Source: Clostridia bacterium (GTDB lineage Bacteria; Bacillota; Clostridia; Oscillospirales; Acutalibacteraceae). Taken from it: a stretch of 64,000 nucleotides of DNA. The number at the start of each line of letters is the position of its first letter. Position 1 is the first letter of the stretch. Location of the stretch: positions 1-64,000 of the forward strand of contig JAFSAC010000008.1 of NCBI GenBank assembly GCA_017442265.1. The letters are read 5' to 3'. Under the pieces are notes generated by a model. That model did not search any database and was not told the DNA's origin. It saw only the letters and a program-made list of their open reading frames with translations. Made by a program: the position numbers and the translations under genes. Positions 41,446-49,303 of this stretch are shown here, piece by piece.

Positions 41446-42657
41446 TTATTTGTCGGTCATCGCGGCAATACCCGGCAGTTCCTTGCCCTCCAGGAATTCC
41501 AGCGACGCGCCGCCGCCGGTGGAGATATGGGTCATCTTATCGCCAAAGCCGAGGTTATTCACCGCCGCCGCCGAGTCACCGCCGCCGATAATGGTGATCG
41601 CATCCGAATCAGCCATCGCCTGCGCCACCGCCACGGTACCGCCGGCAAGCGCCGGGTTCTCGGAAACGCCCATAGGACCGTTCCAGATAACCGTCTTTGC
41701 GTTCCGGATCTCCTCGGCAAACAGCTTGCCGCTCTCCGGCCCGATATCCAGTCCCATCATATCCTCCGGGATCTCGCCGTTCTTATACACCACGGTGTCG
41801 ATCGGCGCATCGATCGGATCGGGGAACTCTTTCACCGCCACGCTGTCCACCGGCAGGAGGATCTTAACACCCTTCTCCTTGGCACGGGCCAGCATATCAC
41901 GGCAGTAATCCACCTTCTCGGGATCGAGCAGCGATTTGCCGATCGCATTGCCCTGCGCGTACTGGAAGGTGTACGCCATACCGCCGCCGATGATGAGGGT
42001 GTCAGCAACGTTGAGCAGGTTTTCAATCACGTTCAGCTTATCCGACACTTTCGCACCACCCAGAATGGTGACAAACGGACGGGCCGGATCGCTCACCGCG
42101 GCGCCGAGGTATTTCACCTCTTTCGCCATGAGGTAACCGTTAGCGGATTCCTCCACGAAAGACGCCACACCGACGGTGGAGCAATGCGCGCGGTGCGCCG
42201 CACCGAACGCGTCGTTTACAAACAGATCGCACAGAGAGGCCAGTTCCTTGGAGAAATTCTCGCCGTTTTTGGTCTCTTCCGCACGGTAACGGGTGTTCTG
42301 CAGCAGCACCACGTCGCCGTCCTTCATCGCGGCAACCGCTTTTTTGGCGTTCTCGCCAACCACTTCGTCGTCCGCCGCAAACACCACTTCACGACCCAGC
42401 TTCTCCGCCAGACGGACCGCCACCGGCGCTAAGGACAGCTCCGGCTTCGGCTCGCCCTTCGGCTTACCGAGGTGGGAGCAGAGGATAACCTTCGCTCCGT
42501 TATCAATCAGGTACTGAATGGTCGGCAACGCCGCCACGATACGGTTTTCATCGGTGATGACCCCCGCCTTCAGCGGCACGTTGAAGTCACAGCGAACCAG
42601 CACGCGACGACCGGCAACCTTCAGATCCTCAACACTTTTTTTGCTCAGATAACTCAT
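41446..42657 (-). CDS. pgk: phosphoglycerate kinase
   Basis: Predicted 403 aa. ATG 42657 chosen (AAAGGG 7-8 bases upstream; matches the normal start [12 protein letters not shown]). [44 protein letters not shown], nucleotide site [11 protein letters not shown] and [11 protein letters not shown]. Makes ATP from 1,3-bisphosphoglycerate in glycolysis. First gene of the cluster; GAPDH is not in the window. Confidence 0.97.
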   Translation of the reverse strand: MSYLSKKSVEDLKVAGRRVLVRCDFNVPLKAGVITDENRIVAALPTIQYLIDNGAKVILCSHLGKPKGEPKPELSLAPVAVRLAEKLGREVVFAADDEVVGENAKKAVAAMKDGDVVLLQNTRYRAEETKNGENFSKELASLCDLFVNDAFGAAHRAHCSTVGVASFVEESANGYLMAKEVKYLGAAVSDPARPFVTILGGAKVSDKLNVIENLLNVADTLIIGGGMAYTFQYAQGNAIGKSLLDPEKVDYCRDMLARAKEKGVKILLPVDSVAVKEFPDPIDAPIDTVVYKNGEIPEDMMGLDIGPESGKLFAEEIRNAKTVIWNGPMGVSENPALAGGTVAVAQAMADSDAITIIGGGDSAAAVNNLGFGDKMTHISTGGGASLEFLEGKELPGIAAMTDK

Positions 42658-42750
42658 ACAAAACACCCTTTCTGCTATTGTATCCTTTTTTATCACCGAG
42701 AGCGTTTTCCGGCGGGAATTGTTAAAAAATCGACAATCCCGGACCAAAGA

Positions 42751-42818
42751 AAACGGCTCCCAAAATTTGGGCAATCCAAACCGTTTACTATTTTAACCGA
42801 TTTTGCCCCTGTTTGCAA
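42751..42818 (-). promoter_or_regulatory. pgk promoter and leader hairpin
   Basis: Minus strand: TTGCAA (42813-42818), 17-base spacer, TAAAAT (42790-42795). The leader then folds: AAACGG (42751-42756) with CCGTTT (42781-42786) enclosing a palindrome CCCAAAATTTGGG (42759-42771). No T-run; a mRNA-stability or regulatory role is possible. Confidence 0.65.
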
Positions 42819-42846
42819 GATAATTCTCAAAAAAATATCCCCGATT

Positions 42847-44241
42847 TTACGAGCGCAACCGAAGTCCCTTCGGATAGCGGTTTTTCAGCCGTCCACCGGA
42901 CACCTTGCCGAACCCGACCACCGCCCCGGCAACACTCACCGCGGTAAAGCCGTTGTCCCCGGCAACCTCAATTTCCTCCCCGCGCAGGAAGGAGAGTAGT
43001 TTCGGATCATCAGGAGAAAAATCCACCCGCCGGCGGCAATGTTCTGCCGATGCCACCAGAAAGACCGCATGACACGGCTCTAACCGGTTTTTCCGTTTTT
43101 CGGCGAGCAGTACCCCGGCAGACAGCACCGGGAGACCCTTGAGGGAGGGCAACCCCGCCGGCAACAGCCGGACAAATTCCCCGATCTCCGCCGGGATGCC
43201 GGTCATTTCATCGGTAAACAGGTCGGTATACAATGCCGCCGCTAATTTCCGGGTGTCCTCTCCCACCGCATAATCGTACGGCAGGCAAGCCGCCGGACTG
43301 TCCCCGCCCTTTCGGAAGGCGGCAATAAAATGCCCCTCCCCGCCGTCAAACGGCAGGATGCGGCGGCAGGCCTCCGGGGAAAACCGGGCACCGTCCACGG
43401 GGGTATCCCCGGCAAAGGGAGAAACCTTTTCCCATAAGAAACCGGGACGTCCGAAGGATACCTCGATCGGCATCGGCTCAAACTCCGGGTGCGCCGCCAA
43501 AAAGGCGGCGGCCATACATTCATTTTCCTCCGGGGCAAAGGTGCAGGTGGAATAAACAAGCCGTCCGCCCGGGCGAAGCATAATAGCGGCGGAGGAAAGA
43601 ATGTCGAGTTGCCGCTCGGCACATGCTTTCACCGCCTCTTCGCTCCAGCCGGTGAGCGCCGCCTCCTCTTTGCGGAACATTCCTTCTCCCGAGCAGGGGG
43701 CATCCACCAAGATCGCATCAAAACAGCCCGCCAGCCATTCGGCCAGCACCGCCGGTGCCCCGCTGGACACCACCGCATTTTTCACCCCGCACCGCTCGAT
43801 GTTTTGCAGTAATATCTGCGCCCGGGGACGGATATATTCGTTACACCATAAAAGACCCTGTCCCTGCATTCTTGCCGCGATCTGGGTGGATTTCCCACCC
43901 GGGGCGGCACACAGGTCCAATATCCGCTCCCCCGGCTTCGGGTCCAGCACCGACACCGCACTCGCGGCAGACGGCTCCTGCATATAGTAAGCGCCGGCGT
44001 GATGAAGCGGGTCGGCTCCCGCGAGATGCGGGGAGTCAAGATAAAAGCTTTCCGGGGCAAACGGCGAGGGGGTCAGCTTTTGCCCGAACACCTTCAAAAA
44101 ATCCGGGACCGTGATCTTCCCGGTATTCACCCGTACTCCCCGGCGAAGCGGCAGATCGTAGCTGTTCACAAACCGCTCAAAATCGGTGTCAAGCAGTAAG
44201 CGCATCCGCTCCAAAAACCGCGGCGGCAACCGGTATTCCAT
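42847..44241 (-). CDS. NOL1/NOP2/Sun-family RNA (cytosine-C5) methyltransferase, RsmF-like
   Basis: Predicted 464 aa. ATG 44241 with GAGGGG upstream; an earlier in-frame ATG has none. SAM site DLCAAPGGKSTQIA, VDAPCSGEGMFRK (motif IV Cys) and VYSTCTFAPEENE (motif VI catalytic Cys). A C-terminal PUA-like region (about 300-464) fits RsmF/YebU-type enzymes that methylate 16S rRNA cytosines. Target base not provable here. Confidence 0.93.
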   Translation of the reverse strand: MEYRLPPRFLERMRLLLDTDFERFVNSYDLPLRRGVRVNTGKITVPDFLKVFGQKLTPSPFAPESFYLDSPHLAGADPLHHAGAYYMQEPSAASAVSVLDPKPGERILDLCAAPGGKSTQIAARMQGQGLLWCNEYIRPRAQILLQNIERCGVKNAVVSSGAPAVLAEWLAGCFDAILVDAPCSGEGMFRKEEAALTGWSEEAVKACAERQLDILSSAAIMLRPGGRLVYSTCTFAPEENECMAAAFLAAHPEFEPMPIEVSFGRPGFLWEKVSPFAGDTPVDGARFSPEACRRILPFDGGEGHFIAAFRKGGDSPAACLPYDYAVGEDTRKLAAALYTDLFTDEMTGIPAEIGEFVRLLPAGLPSLKGLPVLSAGVLLAEKRKNRLEPCHAVFLVASAEHCRRRVDFSPDDPKLLSFLRGEEIEVAGDNGFTAVSVAGAVVGFGKVSGGRLKNRYPKGLRLRS

Positions 44242-44271
44242 TCCCCTCACCCCTTTCATAAAACAGAGAAA

Positions 44272-44301
44272 AAGCCCGTTTCTTTAACAAGAAACCGGCT
44301 T
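44272..44301. terminator. bidirectional terminator
   Basis: AAGCC-GTTTCTT / AAGAAAC-GGCTT (one C/C mismatch, TAAC loop) with T-runs on both sides, between the 180-aa gene and the methyltransferase gene. Confidence 0.8.
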
Positions 44302-44307
44302 TTTCAT

Positions 44308-44850
44308 TCAGATACGTTCAAACTCTACCATACCCACCGTCTCTTCCAGACGGGCAAGGTAACCGCGGAAAAGGGCAGTCCCCTCCTGCTCGGTTTCCGG
44401 GTCTTCCGCCCGACCGCACAGCGCGGCAAACACCGTGCCGAGCTTTTCAGCCGGCAGGGCGTTTTCACTCTCGTTATCCAGGCACAGACGGTAGAAGGTA
44501 AACGCCCCCAACCGATGCAGGGTGACCTCAAAAGAGGGTAGCAACGTACGCAGTCGCTCAAAGAAGGTACCGCGTGCGGTCTGCACCAGCAGGTCGTCAT
44601 TCAAAAACACCGGCGCGCCGGCATCCACCGTAAAGGCAAACAGCATCTGCTTTTGCAACAGCTTCGCCGGGTCGTCGTCCTGAATGTTGAGTAGTTGTTG
44701 CGCCAGCATCTTCCCGAGCCGATGAGCCCGGTCGATGTTGCCGCTGTTTTTATGACGGACCCAGTTTTCCGCCGTATCCGCTTCACGGGATTTTTTCGGC
44801 ATAACCTCGCCGACGATCTTCATATCCTGGTCATTTTCGACGGTGCACAT
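44308..44850 (-). CDS. conserved-looking protein of unknown function
   Basis: Predicted 180 aa. GGAGG lies about 8 bases before the ATG, and a terminator follows. Soluble, alpha/beta, no signal or membrane segment. No family recognised. Features: ENWVRHKNSGNIDRAHRLG, LQKQMLFAFTVDAGAPVFLND, LGAFTFYRLCLDNE. It begins about 35 bases after the TSCPD gene, so it may be in one operon with it and the PHP gene. Confidence 0.75.
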   Translation of the reverse strand: MCTVENDQDMKIVGEVMPKKSREADTAENWVRHKNSGNIDRAHRLGKMLAQQLLNIQDDDPAKLLQKQMLFAFTVDAGAPVFLNDDLLVQTARGTFFERLRTLLPSFEVTLHRLGAFTFYRLCLDNESENALPAEKLGTVFAALCGRAEDPETEQEGTALFRGYLARLEETVGMVEFERI

Positions 44851-44885
44851 ACACGATCCTCCAAACGATCAAGAATTTTGGGATT

Positions 44886-45134
44886 TTATTTCCGAAGCGC
44901 CTCTTCCACCGCACGGGCAAGCTGATCAGGACAGGAGGTTCCCCGTCCGTTACAATCCAGCCCACGCAAACAGCGGATCAGCTCTTCTGCCGGACGGCCT
45001 TCCGCTAACCGCGCCACCCCTTGGGTGTTGCCGTTACAGCCGCCAAGAAAACGAATATTGGTGACCACCCCGTCGGTCAGATCAAAGGTGATCTCCCGGG
45101 AGCAGGTGCCCCGGGTACGGTAATGATGGGTCAT
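44886..45134 (-). CDS. TSCPD-domain protein (TIGR03905-like)
   Basis: Predicted 82 aa. ATG 45134 with GAGGTG 8 bases upstream, this site lying at the end of the preceding gene. It has the RTRGTCSREITF start, FLGGCNGNTQGVARL and CNGRGTSCPDQLARA motifs of the TSCPD family, related to the C-terminal part of class II ribonucleotide reductases. Function unknown, possibly metal binding through its four cysteines. Coupled to the PHP gene. Confidence 0.88.
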   Translation of the reverse strand: MTHHYRTRGTCSREITFDLTDGVVTNIRFLGGCNGNTQGVARLAEGRPAEELIRCLRGLDCNGRGTSCPDQLARAVEEALRK

Positions 45135-45139
45135 CACGA

Positions 45140-45973
45140 TCACACCTCTACACGTTTATATTTGAGCAATTCTTCTGCCAGTTCGTCCGGGACGGTGGTA
45201 CTACCCACCGCACGAACCTTCCGGCTGTACATACCGTGGAAGTCCGAGCCGCCGGTGACAAGCAGACGGTGCTCTTTGGCAAAATCGGTCAGTTGCGCCT
45301 GCTGGCTCTCGTTCTGTTTGGGATGCACCGCTTCGATACCGTCCAGGCGGCCTTCCTTCACTAACTGTTCCATTAAATCGGTACTTTGAAACACAAAGGG
45401 ATGCGCCAGCACCGCGAGGCCCTCGGCACTATGAATAAGGTCGATCACCTCGCGCACGTCCGGCAGCTCCTCCGGGACGTTCGCTACCCCCTTGGAACCG
45501 AACAGCCGCTCGTGCACCTCCCCGAAAAGACCGTCAGCATAGCCGGCATCCACCAAAGCGTGCATAATATGCGGGATGTACACCGCCGCACTGCCGGTAG
45601 CGCACCGCACCACCATTTCCGGCGGCAACGGATAGTACCGCAACACCCGGCGCAACCGTTCGGTCGCCACCTTTTTGCGGTTTTCCAGCGTCCGGTGGCA
45701 CAACCCCTCCAGGCGGGCCGGGGCGGCACAGTTGTAACACAAAACGTGCACCTTCCGCCCGGTCGCCGGATCGACGGCAGACAGCTCCGCCCCCGGCAAC
45801 ACTTCGATCCCCTGTCTACGGCCGATATTCACCCCGCGCACCGCACCGGCAAAGGTGTCGTGATCGGTGATAGCAATGGTTTTCAGTCCCCGACGTTTGG
45901 CCAGTGCGATCAATTCTTCAATTCCGACCGAACCGTCGGAAAGTTTGGTATGGCAATGAAGATCACAGGACAA
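45140..45973 (-). CDS. PHP-domain phosphoesterase (TrpH/RnaAM-like)
   Basis: Predicted 277 aa. TTG 45973 chosen, 7 bases after GGAGG; upstream GTG lies before that site. PHP metal motifs: DLHCHTKLSDG, AITDHDTFAG, GAELSA, LAHPF, and GGSDFHGMYS. Members hydrolyse 3',5'-nucleoside bisphosphates or trim RNA 5' ends. Single domain, cytoplasmic. First of a three-gene minus-strand group with the TSCPD and 180-aa genes. Confidence 0.9.
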   Translation of the reverse strand: MSCDLHCHTKLSDGSVGIEELIALAKRRGLKTIAITDHDTFAGAVRGVNIGRRQGIEVLPGAELSAVDPATGRKVHVLCYNCAAPARLEGLCHRTLENRKKVATERLRRVLRYYPLPPEMVVRCATGSAAVYIPHIMHALVDAGYADGLFGEVHERLFGSKGVANVPEELPDVREVIDLIHSAEGLAVLAHPFVFQSTDLMEQLVKEGRLDGIEAVHPKQNESQQAQLTDFAKEHRLLVTGGSDFHGMYSRKVRAVGSTTVPDELAEELLKYKRVEV

Positions 45974-46142
45974 AAAACCACCTCCCGTCACGAAATTATC
46001 CCAGTGTCCCCTTGTAATATACCCTTATTATAGCACGGTTTTTTCAAAAAAGACAAGAGCGAAAACCGAAATCGGCATTTTTTGGAAATTTGTGAAAAAA
46101 TCCTAAAAAATTTTGTCGATTTTTGCAAAAAGGGAGGTGGAT

Positions 46143-46307
46143 TAATTATCTATCACGCCGCAGGTATTTCACGTGGCGAAGCCATATTTCACACGCGAAG
46201 CGTATATCATCTGCGAAGCAGATATCATAGCGTCAGCTATAATATCCGTGACCACAGGGAACGGATATCATTGAAAAAACGCCCTTTGTCATTAGACAAA
46301 GGGCGTT
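46143..46307. repeat. hairpin array with terminator, copy 1
   Basis: Tandem small hairpins with 4-base loops: TGGCGAAGCCA, ACGCGAAGCGT, ATCTGCGAAGCAGAT, TAGCGTCAGCTA, ATCCGTG...CGGAT, then a terminator ACGCCCTTTGTC / GACAAAGGGCGT (46279-46306). Bases 46193-46307 recur at 47231-47345 with only a few differences. Bases 45974-46142 are AT-rich with no gene. Confidence 0.8.
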
Positions 46308-46370
46308 TCCTTTTCTGCCTAAGAGCAGTCTAACGGTGCGTAAAGTGGAAAAAAGCGAAAAGGTGCGTAA

Positions 46371-46742
46371 CTATTTCAAATTTTCACTATAAACAAATTC
46401 TGAATTTTCTGCCGGTTGGAAAAATTCATTATCTCCGTTGTCAACTAAAACCAAAGTATTAGAATCCGTTATGTCAAAAACAAATGTTGCACTCTGTGTT
46501 GTCGCTACCAAAGTGTCCTTCTCGATGACAAAAGAACCATTTACGGCAAAAGAAAAAAGACTACCTGCCCCCATGCTAAAAGTATTATCATCAAGAGATA
46601 GTGATACATATGGGGTTAATCCTTCTTTATAATCACCCTCGGCATAATAAACACCGGAAAGAACAGGGGTTGTATTGGAATTACATCCCACAAACAAAAA
46701 CAGGATTACCAAACAAATCAAGCAACAGAGTATTCGTTTCAT
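46371..46742 (-). CDS. small lipoprotein coupled to the four-helix-bundle gene
   Basis: Predicted 123 aa. Lipobox LFVGC, ATG overlapping the stop of the upstream gene (ATGA), GAGGGTG before it. The mature domain is small and beta-rich (SGVYYAEGDYKEG, SLSLDDNTFSMGAG, FVFDITDSNTLVLVD), resembling small immunity-like or inhibitor-like lipoproteins, but no family is sure. AT-rich. It and its partner lie between duplicated hairpin arrays. Confidence 0.78.
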   Translation of the reverse strand: MKRILCCLICLVILFLFVGCNSNTTPVLSGVYYAEGDYKEGLTPYVSLSLDDNTFSMGAGSLFSFAVNGSFVIEKDTLVATTQSATFVFDITDSNTLVLVDNGDNEFFQPAENSEFVYSENLK

Positions 46743-47092
46743 TTCGCACCCTCCTTTGCAGTTTTACAAGAGGCAATCAACAGTCTGCGAATGTTGCCGC
46801 AAAGCTTTTCTGCATATTTAAAAGTTGCATTATCTATTCTTTTGGTTTCAAACATCAGTTTTAACCAGTAGCTTGTTTCGTTGGATTCTTTGAGTGCAAT
46901 CTCTAACTTTGCCACAAAGTCTTTTTTGCTTTGTGCGTACTGTGCTTCGTGGATATTGGCTCCTATGGACGTACCCGCCCTGGCAAGCTGATCGGTCATA
47001 TAAGAACTTTTTGGTGCGGTCACACCGTCAACAAGATTAACAATGGCAACGGCAAATTCAAAAGATAGATCAAGTAATTTGTTTTCGGACAT
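46739..47092 (-). CDS. four-helix-bundle protein (S23/Avd-like, TIGR02436 type)
   Basis: Predicted 117 aa. ATG 47092 with GAAGGTG about 6 bases upstream; the longer frame runs through the hairpin array. Pattern LDLSFEFAVAIVNLV, QLARAGTSIGANIHEAQYAQSKKDFVAKLEIALKESNETSYWLKLM is typical of the S23 / bAvd-like family found in 23S rRNA intervening sequences, retroelement loci and many free-standing genes. Here no reverse transcriptase or rRNA is nearby. Function unknown; it may bind nucleic acid. Confidence 0.88.
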   Translation of the reverse strand: MSENKLLDLSFEFAVAIVNLVDGVTAPKSSYMTDQLARAGTSIGANIHEAQYAQSKKDFVAKLEIALKESNETSYWLKLMFETKRIDNATFKYAEKLCGNIRRLLIASCKTAKEGAK

Positions 47093-47144
47093 AATGGCAC
47101 CTTCTTTCAAAAGTATTATATCACTTTTTGTTGTGCTTTTCAAT

Positions 47145-47345
47145 GATATATCGCTAACGCGATATGATATACGGCAGAGCCGCATGATATACTTGCTTTG
47201 CAAGCATGATATAATATCCGTTCTCTTCATACGCGAAGCGTATATCATCTGCGAAGCAGATATCATAGCGTCAGCTATATCATCCGTGACCACAGGGAAC
47301 GGATATCATTGAAAAAACGCCCTTTGTCATTAGACAAAGGGCGTT
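47145..47345. repeat. hairpin array with terminator, copy 2
   Basis: At least six hairpins in tandem, separated by ATATCAT-like spacers: ATCGCTAACGCGAT, CTTGCTTTGCAAG, ATACGCGAAGCGTAT, ATCTGCGAAGCAGAT, TAGCGTCAGCTA, ATCCGTG...CGGAT; then the terminator ACGCCCTTTGTC / GACAAAGGGCGT (47317-47344), which also serves the tRNA-Gly on the minus strand. Bases 47231-47345 match 46193-46307. Confidence 0.8.
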
Positions 47346-47350
47346 TTTTC

Positions 47351-47426
47351 TGGAGCGGCTTACGAGGCTCGAACTCGCTACCTCCACCTTGGCAAGGTGG
47401 CGCTCTACCAGATGAGCTAAAGCCGC
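47351..47426 (-). tRNA. tRNA-Gly (anticodon GCC)
   Basis: 76 bases on the minus strand. Acceptor GCGGCTT / AAGCCGC, anticodon arm CCACC-TTGCCAA-GGTGG with GCC, T-loop TTCGAGC, encoded CCA end. A terminator follows immediately. Confidence 0.95.
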
Positions 47427-47479
47427 AGTTATTCGGTGCGGGTCACAGTATAACACAAGGTGACCCGCCCTGTCAAGCG

Positions 47480-47695
47480 TTATAACCGAAAATCCTCTTC
47501 GGTATACTGTCCGAGCACCGGCTGGCGGGCGGGAATACGCATCAGCGGATCGTACCGGAAACGGCGGCAATGATGATACATCGGCACAATTCCCCGACGG
47601 ATACAGAGCATTGTTTTCCCGTCGGCGTTACGCCGGGCGCGGGAGCAGTATTCACAGCAGGGCGGAATGGAGTTCCCATACAGCTTTCGTTTCAC
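47480..47695 (-). CDS. small cysteine-rich (zinc-binding-like) protein
   Basis: Predicted 71 aa. GTG 47695 chosen: AAGGAGG lies 8 bases upstream. Cysteine pattern CCEYCSRARR ... MLCIRRG ... HHCRRFRYDP suggests a metal-binding knuckle. The end PVLGQYTEEDFRL is hydrophilic. Small proteins with this pattern are frequent in Ruminococcaceae genomes, role unknown. It follows the ylbJ-like gene by 38 bases on the same strand. Confidence 0.75.
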   Translation of the reverse strand: MKRKLYGNSIPPCCEYCSRARRNADGKTMLCIRRGIVPMYHHCRRFRYDPLMRIPARQPVLGQYTEEDFRL

Positions 47696-47733
47696 CGTCG
47701 CCGCCTCCTTTTCTCTCAATTTGTTTCAGTATA

Positions 47734-48849
47734 TCATAAATTCCGACTGTTGCCAACCTTTTTTTCAGCCGCCGCCAAAAAAGCCACACACATGAAAAGC
47801 AGACACACCGACACGGTAGGCGATACGGTGAAAAGCCGTAAGGCCGCCTGTCCCGGCTTTAACACACTTACCGGGAGCGGCACCACCCGAAACAGCAGGA
47901 AGGACAGCCCGCCGCTAAGCAATCCGTGTAACACCCGAAAGGTAAAAAAGCGGGCAAGCGCCCCGGGATACGCTCCCAAAACGGCGCGCACCTGACACTG
48001 CACCGACAGTCCGCCAAACCCCAAGAAAAACCCCAGCAAAAACACCGATTTGTCCGGGCTTCCGGCGACTTCCAGGCACCCGCAACTCACCTCAAGTAAC
48101 CCCGGGAGCAGCGACGGCGCCGCCGGAGAAGCACCGCCCCCGATCAACCGATCGAAAAAGGCGGCCACCCCGCTTCCGTCCAACAGCGACAGCAAAACCG
48201 AAAACAGTACCACAAACCCACACATCGACAGGAGCGCCTGGGCGGCACCGTTCACCGCCGCCGTGAACGCTGTAGCCGGCGACAAAGCTCCGACCCGAGA
48301 AAACTCCCTTTTGCCCGTGCGGTCGGCAAACCGGGATTCCGCCACCCCGATCAAAACCGAACCGAGCAGATGGGCTAAAAGCAACAGCCACCCCCGCCGG
48401 ACATCCCCCAGCATCCCGGCCCCCACCGCGCTCACCGCAAAGGCCGGTCCGGCATTAACACAAAAATGCATCATCCGAGCGGCATCCCGCTCATCAATCT
48501 GCCGGCGGGAAAGCAGTTGTTCCACCGCCACCGCTCCGACCGGGTAACCGCCGAGAAAGGAGAGTATCACCGCACTGCCGGCCGCCGGCGGCAACCGAAA
48601 CAGCCACCCGACCGGGCGGCCAATAAGCCGTCCGACCGCCTCCCCCACCGACGAGCGCATCATCACCCCGGTGAGCACCAAAAACGGCAATAAAGACGGA
48701 ATGATCACCGACGAGCAGAGGGAAAGCCCCCGGGATGCCCCCGCCGCGGCGGCGGCGGGGTAACCGAAAAGGAGAACCCCTGCCACAAGCAACACCCCAA
48801 ATAGCCCCGCCGTTTTCAACCGCCGCCCGTTTACCACCCCGACCACCAT
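47734..48849 (-). CDS. sporulation integral membrane protein YlbJ-like
   Basis: Predicted 371 aa, about eight to ten membrane segments; ATG 48849 with GAAGGG 6 bases upstream. Signatures: SLLPFLVLTGVM, ILSFLGGYPVGA, NAGPAFAVSAVG and GLLEVSCGC, as in the YlbJ / nucleoside-recognition (Gate) family. In Bacillus, ylbJ is a sigma-E gene needed for spore cortex formation. Together with yqfCD it indicates a spore-forming ancestry. Confidence 0.85.
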   Translation of the reverse strand: MVVGVVNGRRLKTAGLFGVLLVAGVLLFGYPAAAAAGASRGLSLCSSVIIPSLLPFLVLTGVMMRSSVGEAVGRLIGRPVGWLFRLPPAAGSAVILSFLGGYPVGAVAVEQLLSRRQIDERDAARMMHFCVNAGPAFAVSAVGAGMLGDVRRGWLLLLAHLLGSVLIGVAESRFADRTGKREFSRVGALSPATAFTAAVNGAAQALLSMCGFVVLFSVLLSLLDGSGVAAFFDRLIGGGASPAAPSLLPGLLEVSCGCLEVAGSPDKSVFLLGFFLGFGGLSVQCQVRAVLGAYPGALARFFTFRVLHGLLSGGLSFLLFRVVPLPVSVLKPGQAALRLFTVSPTVSVCLLFMCVAFLAAAEKKVGNSRNL

Positions 48850-48931
48850 AAAAATCCCTTCTTTCACCGTATTGTATGCCCCTGCTCTTTGGGATATGTT
48901 CCGGCATCATCGGTCAAAAAAATGCATACAG

Positions 48932-48997
48932 TTAGGGTAGTGCGAATAATCCGAACCCGCCTCAAAAGGTAGCGTTGGATTATTCGCACCACCCTAA
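48932..48997. repeat. short MITE-like inverted repeat, second family copy
   Basis: TTAGGGTAGTGCGAATAATCC (48932-48952) and its inverse at 48977-48997 differ at one base of 21. The left end continues GAACCCGCC as at 40321. It lies just upstream of yqfC, in the divergent ylbJ-yqfC region. Confidence 0.7.
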
Positions 48998-49015
48998 GAA
49001 AAGGCGGTGTGAATC

Positions 49016-49303
49016 ATGGCACGAAAAAGACGAAAAATCCCGTTAACGAAGCGCTTGGAAACCGCCCTCGAACTGCCGGACGGTACCTTATGCCGGAGTT
49101 TTAGGATCGAACTCTCCGGCAACCGTCGGGCGGTCATAGAAGGGTGCCGCCGGATCTTGCAGTACGACCAAAACTGCATCCGGCTGGACACGGTAGAGGG
49201 GGCGCTGTGTTTTGAGGGAGATTGCCTGCGGGTGAACTGTCTGTCCGGCGGAAGTGCGGTGGTGGCCGGGCAGATCGCCACCGTCGGATTTGAGGGGGAA
49301 TGA
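49016..49303 (+). CDS. yqfC: sporulation protein YqfC
   Basis: Predicted 95 aa. YabP/YqfC family: KRLETALELPDG start, IELSGNRRAVIEGCRRILQYDQNCIRL and GDCLRVNCLSGGSAVVAGQI. In Bacillus it is expressed under sigma E in the mother cell. A GGCGGTG is 7 bases before the ATG. Overlaps yqfD. Confidence 0.9.
   Translation: MARKRRKIPLTKRLETALELPDGTLCRSFRIELSGNRRAVIEGCRRILQYDQNCIRLDTVEGALCFEGDCLRVNCLSGGSAVVAGQIATVGFEGE

Noticed and set aside
46739-47092. Diversity-generating retroelement (Avd-like protein)
   Set aside because: No reverse transcriptase, template repeat or variable repeat is found nearby.
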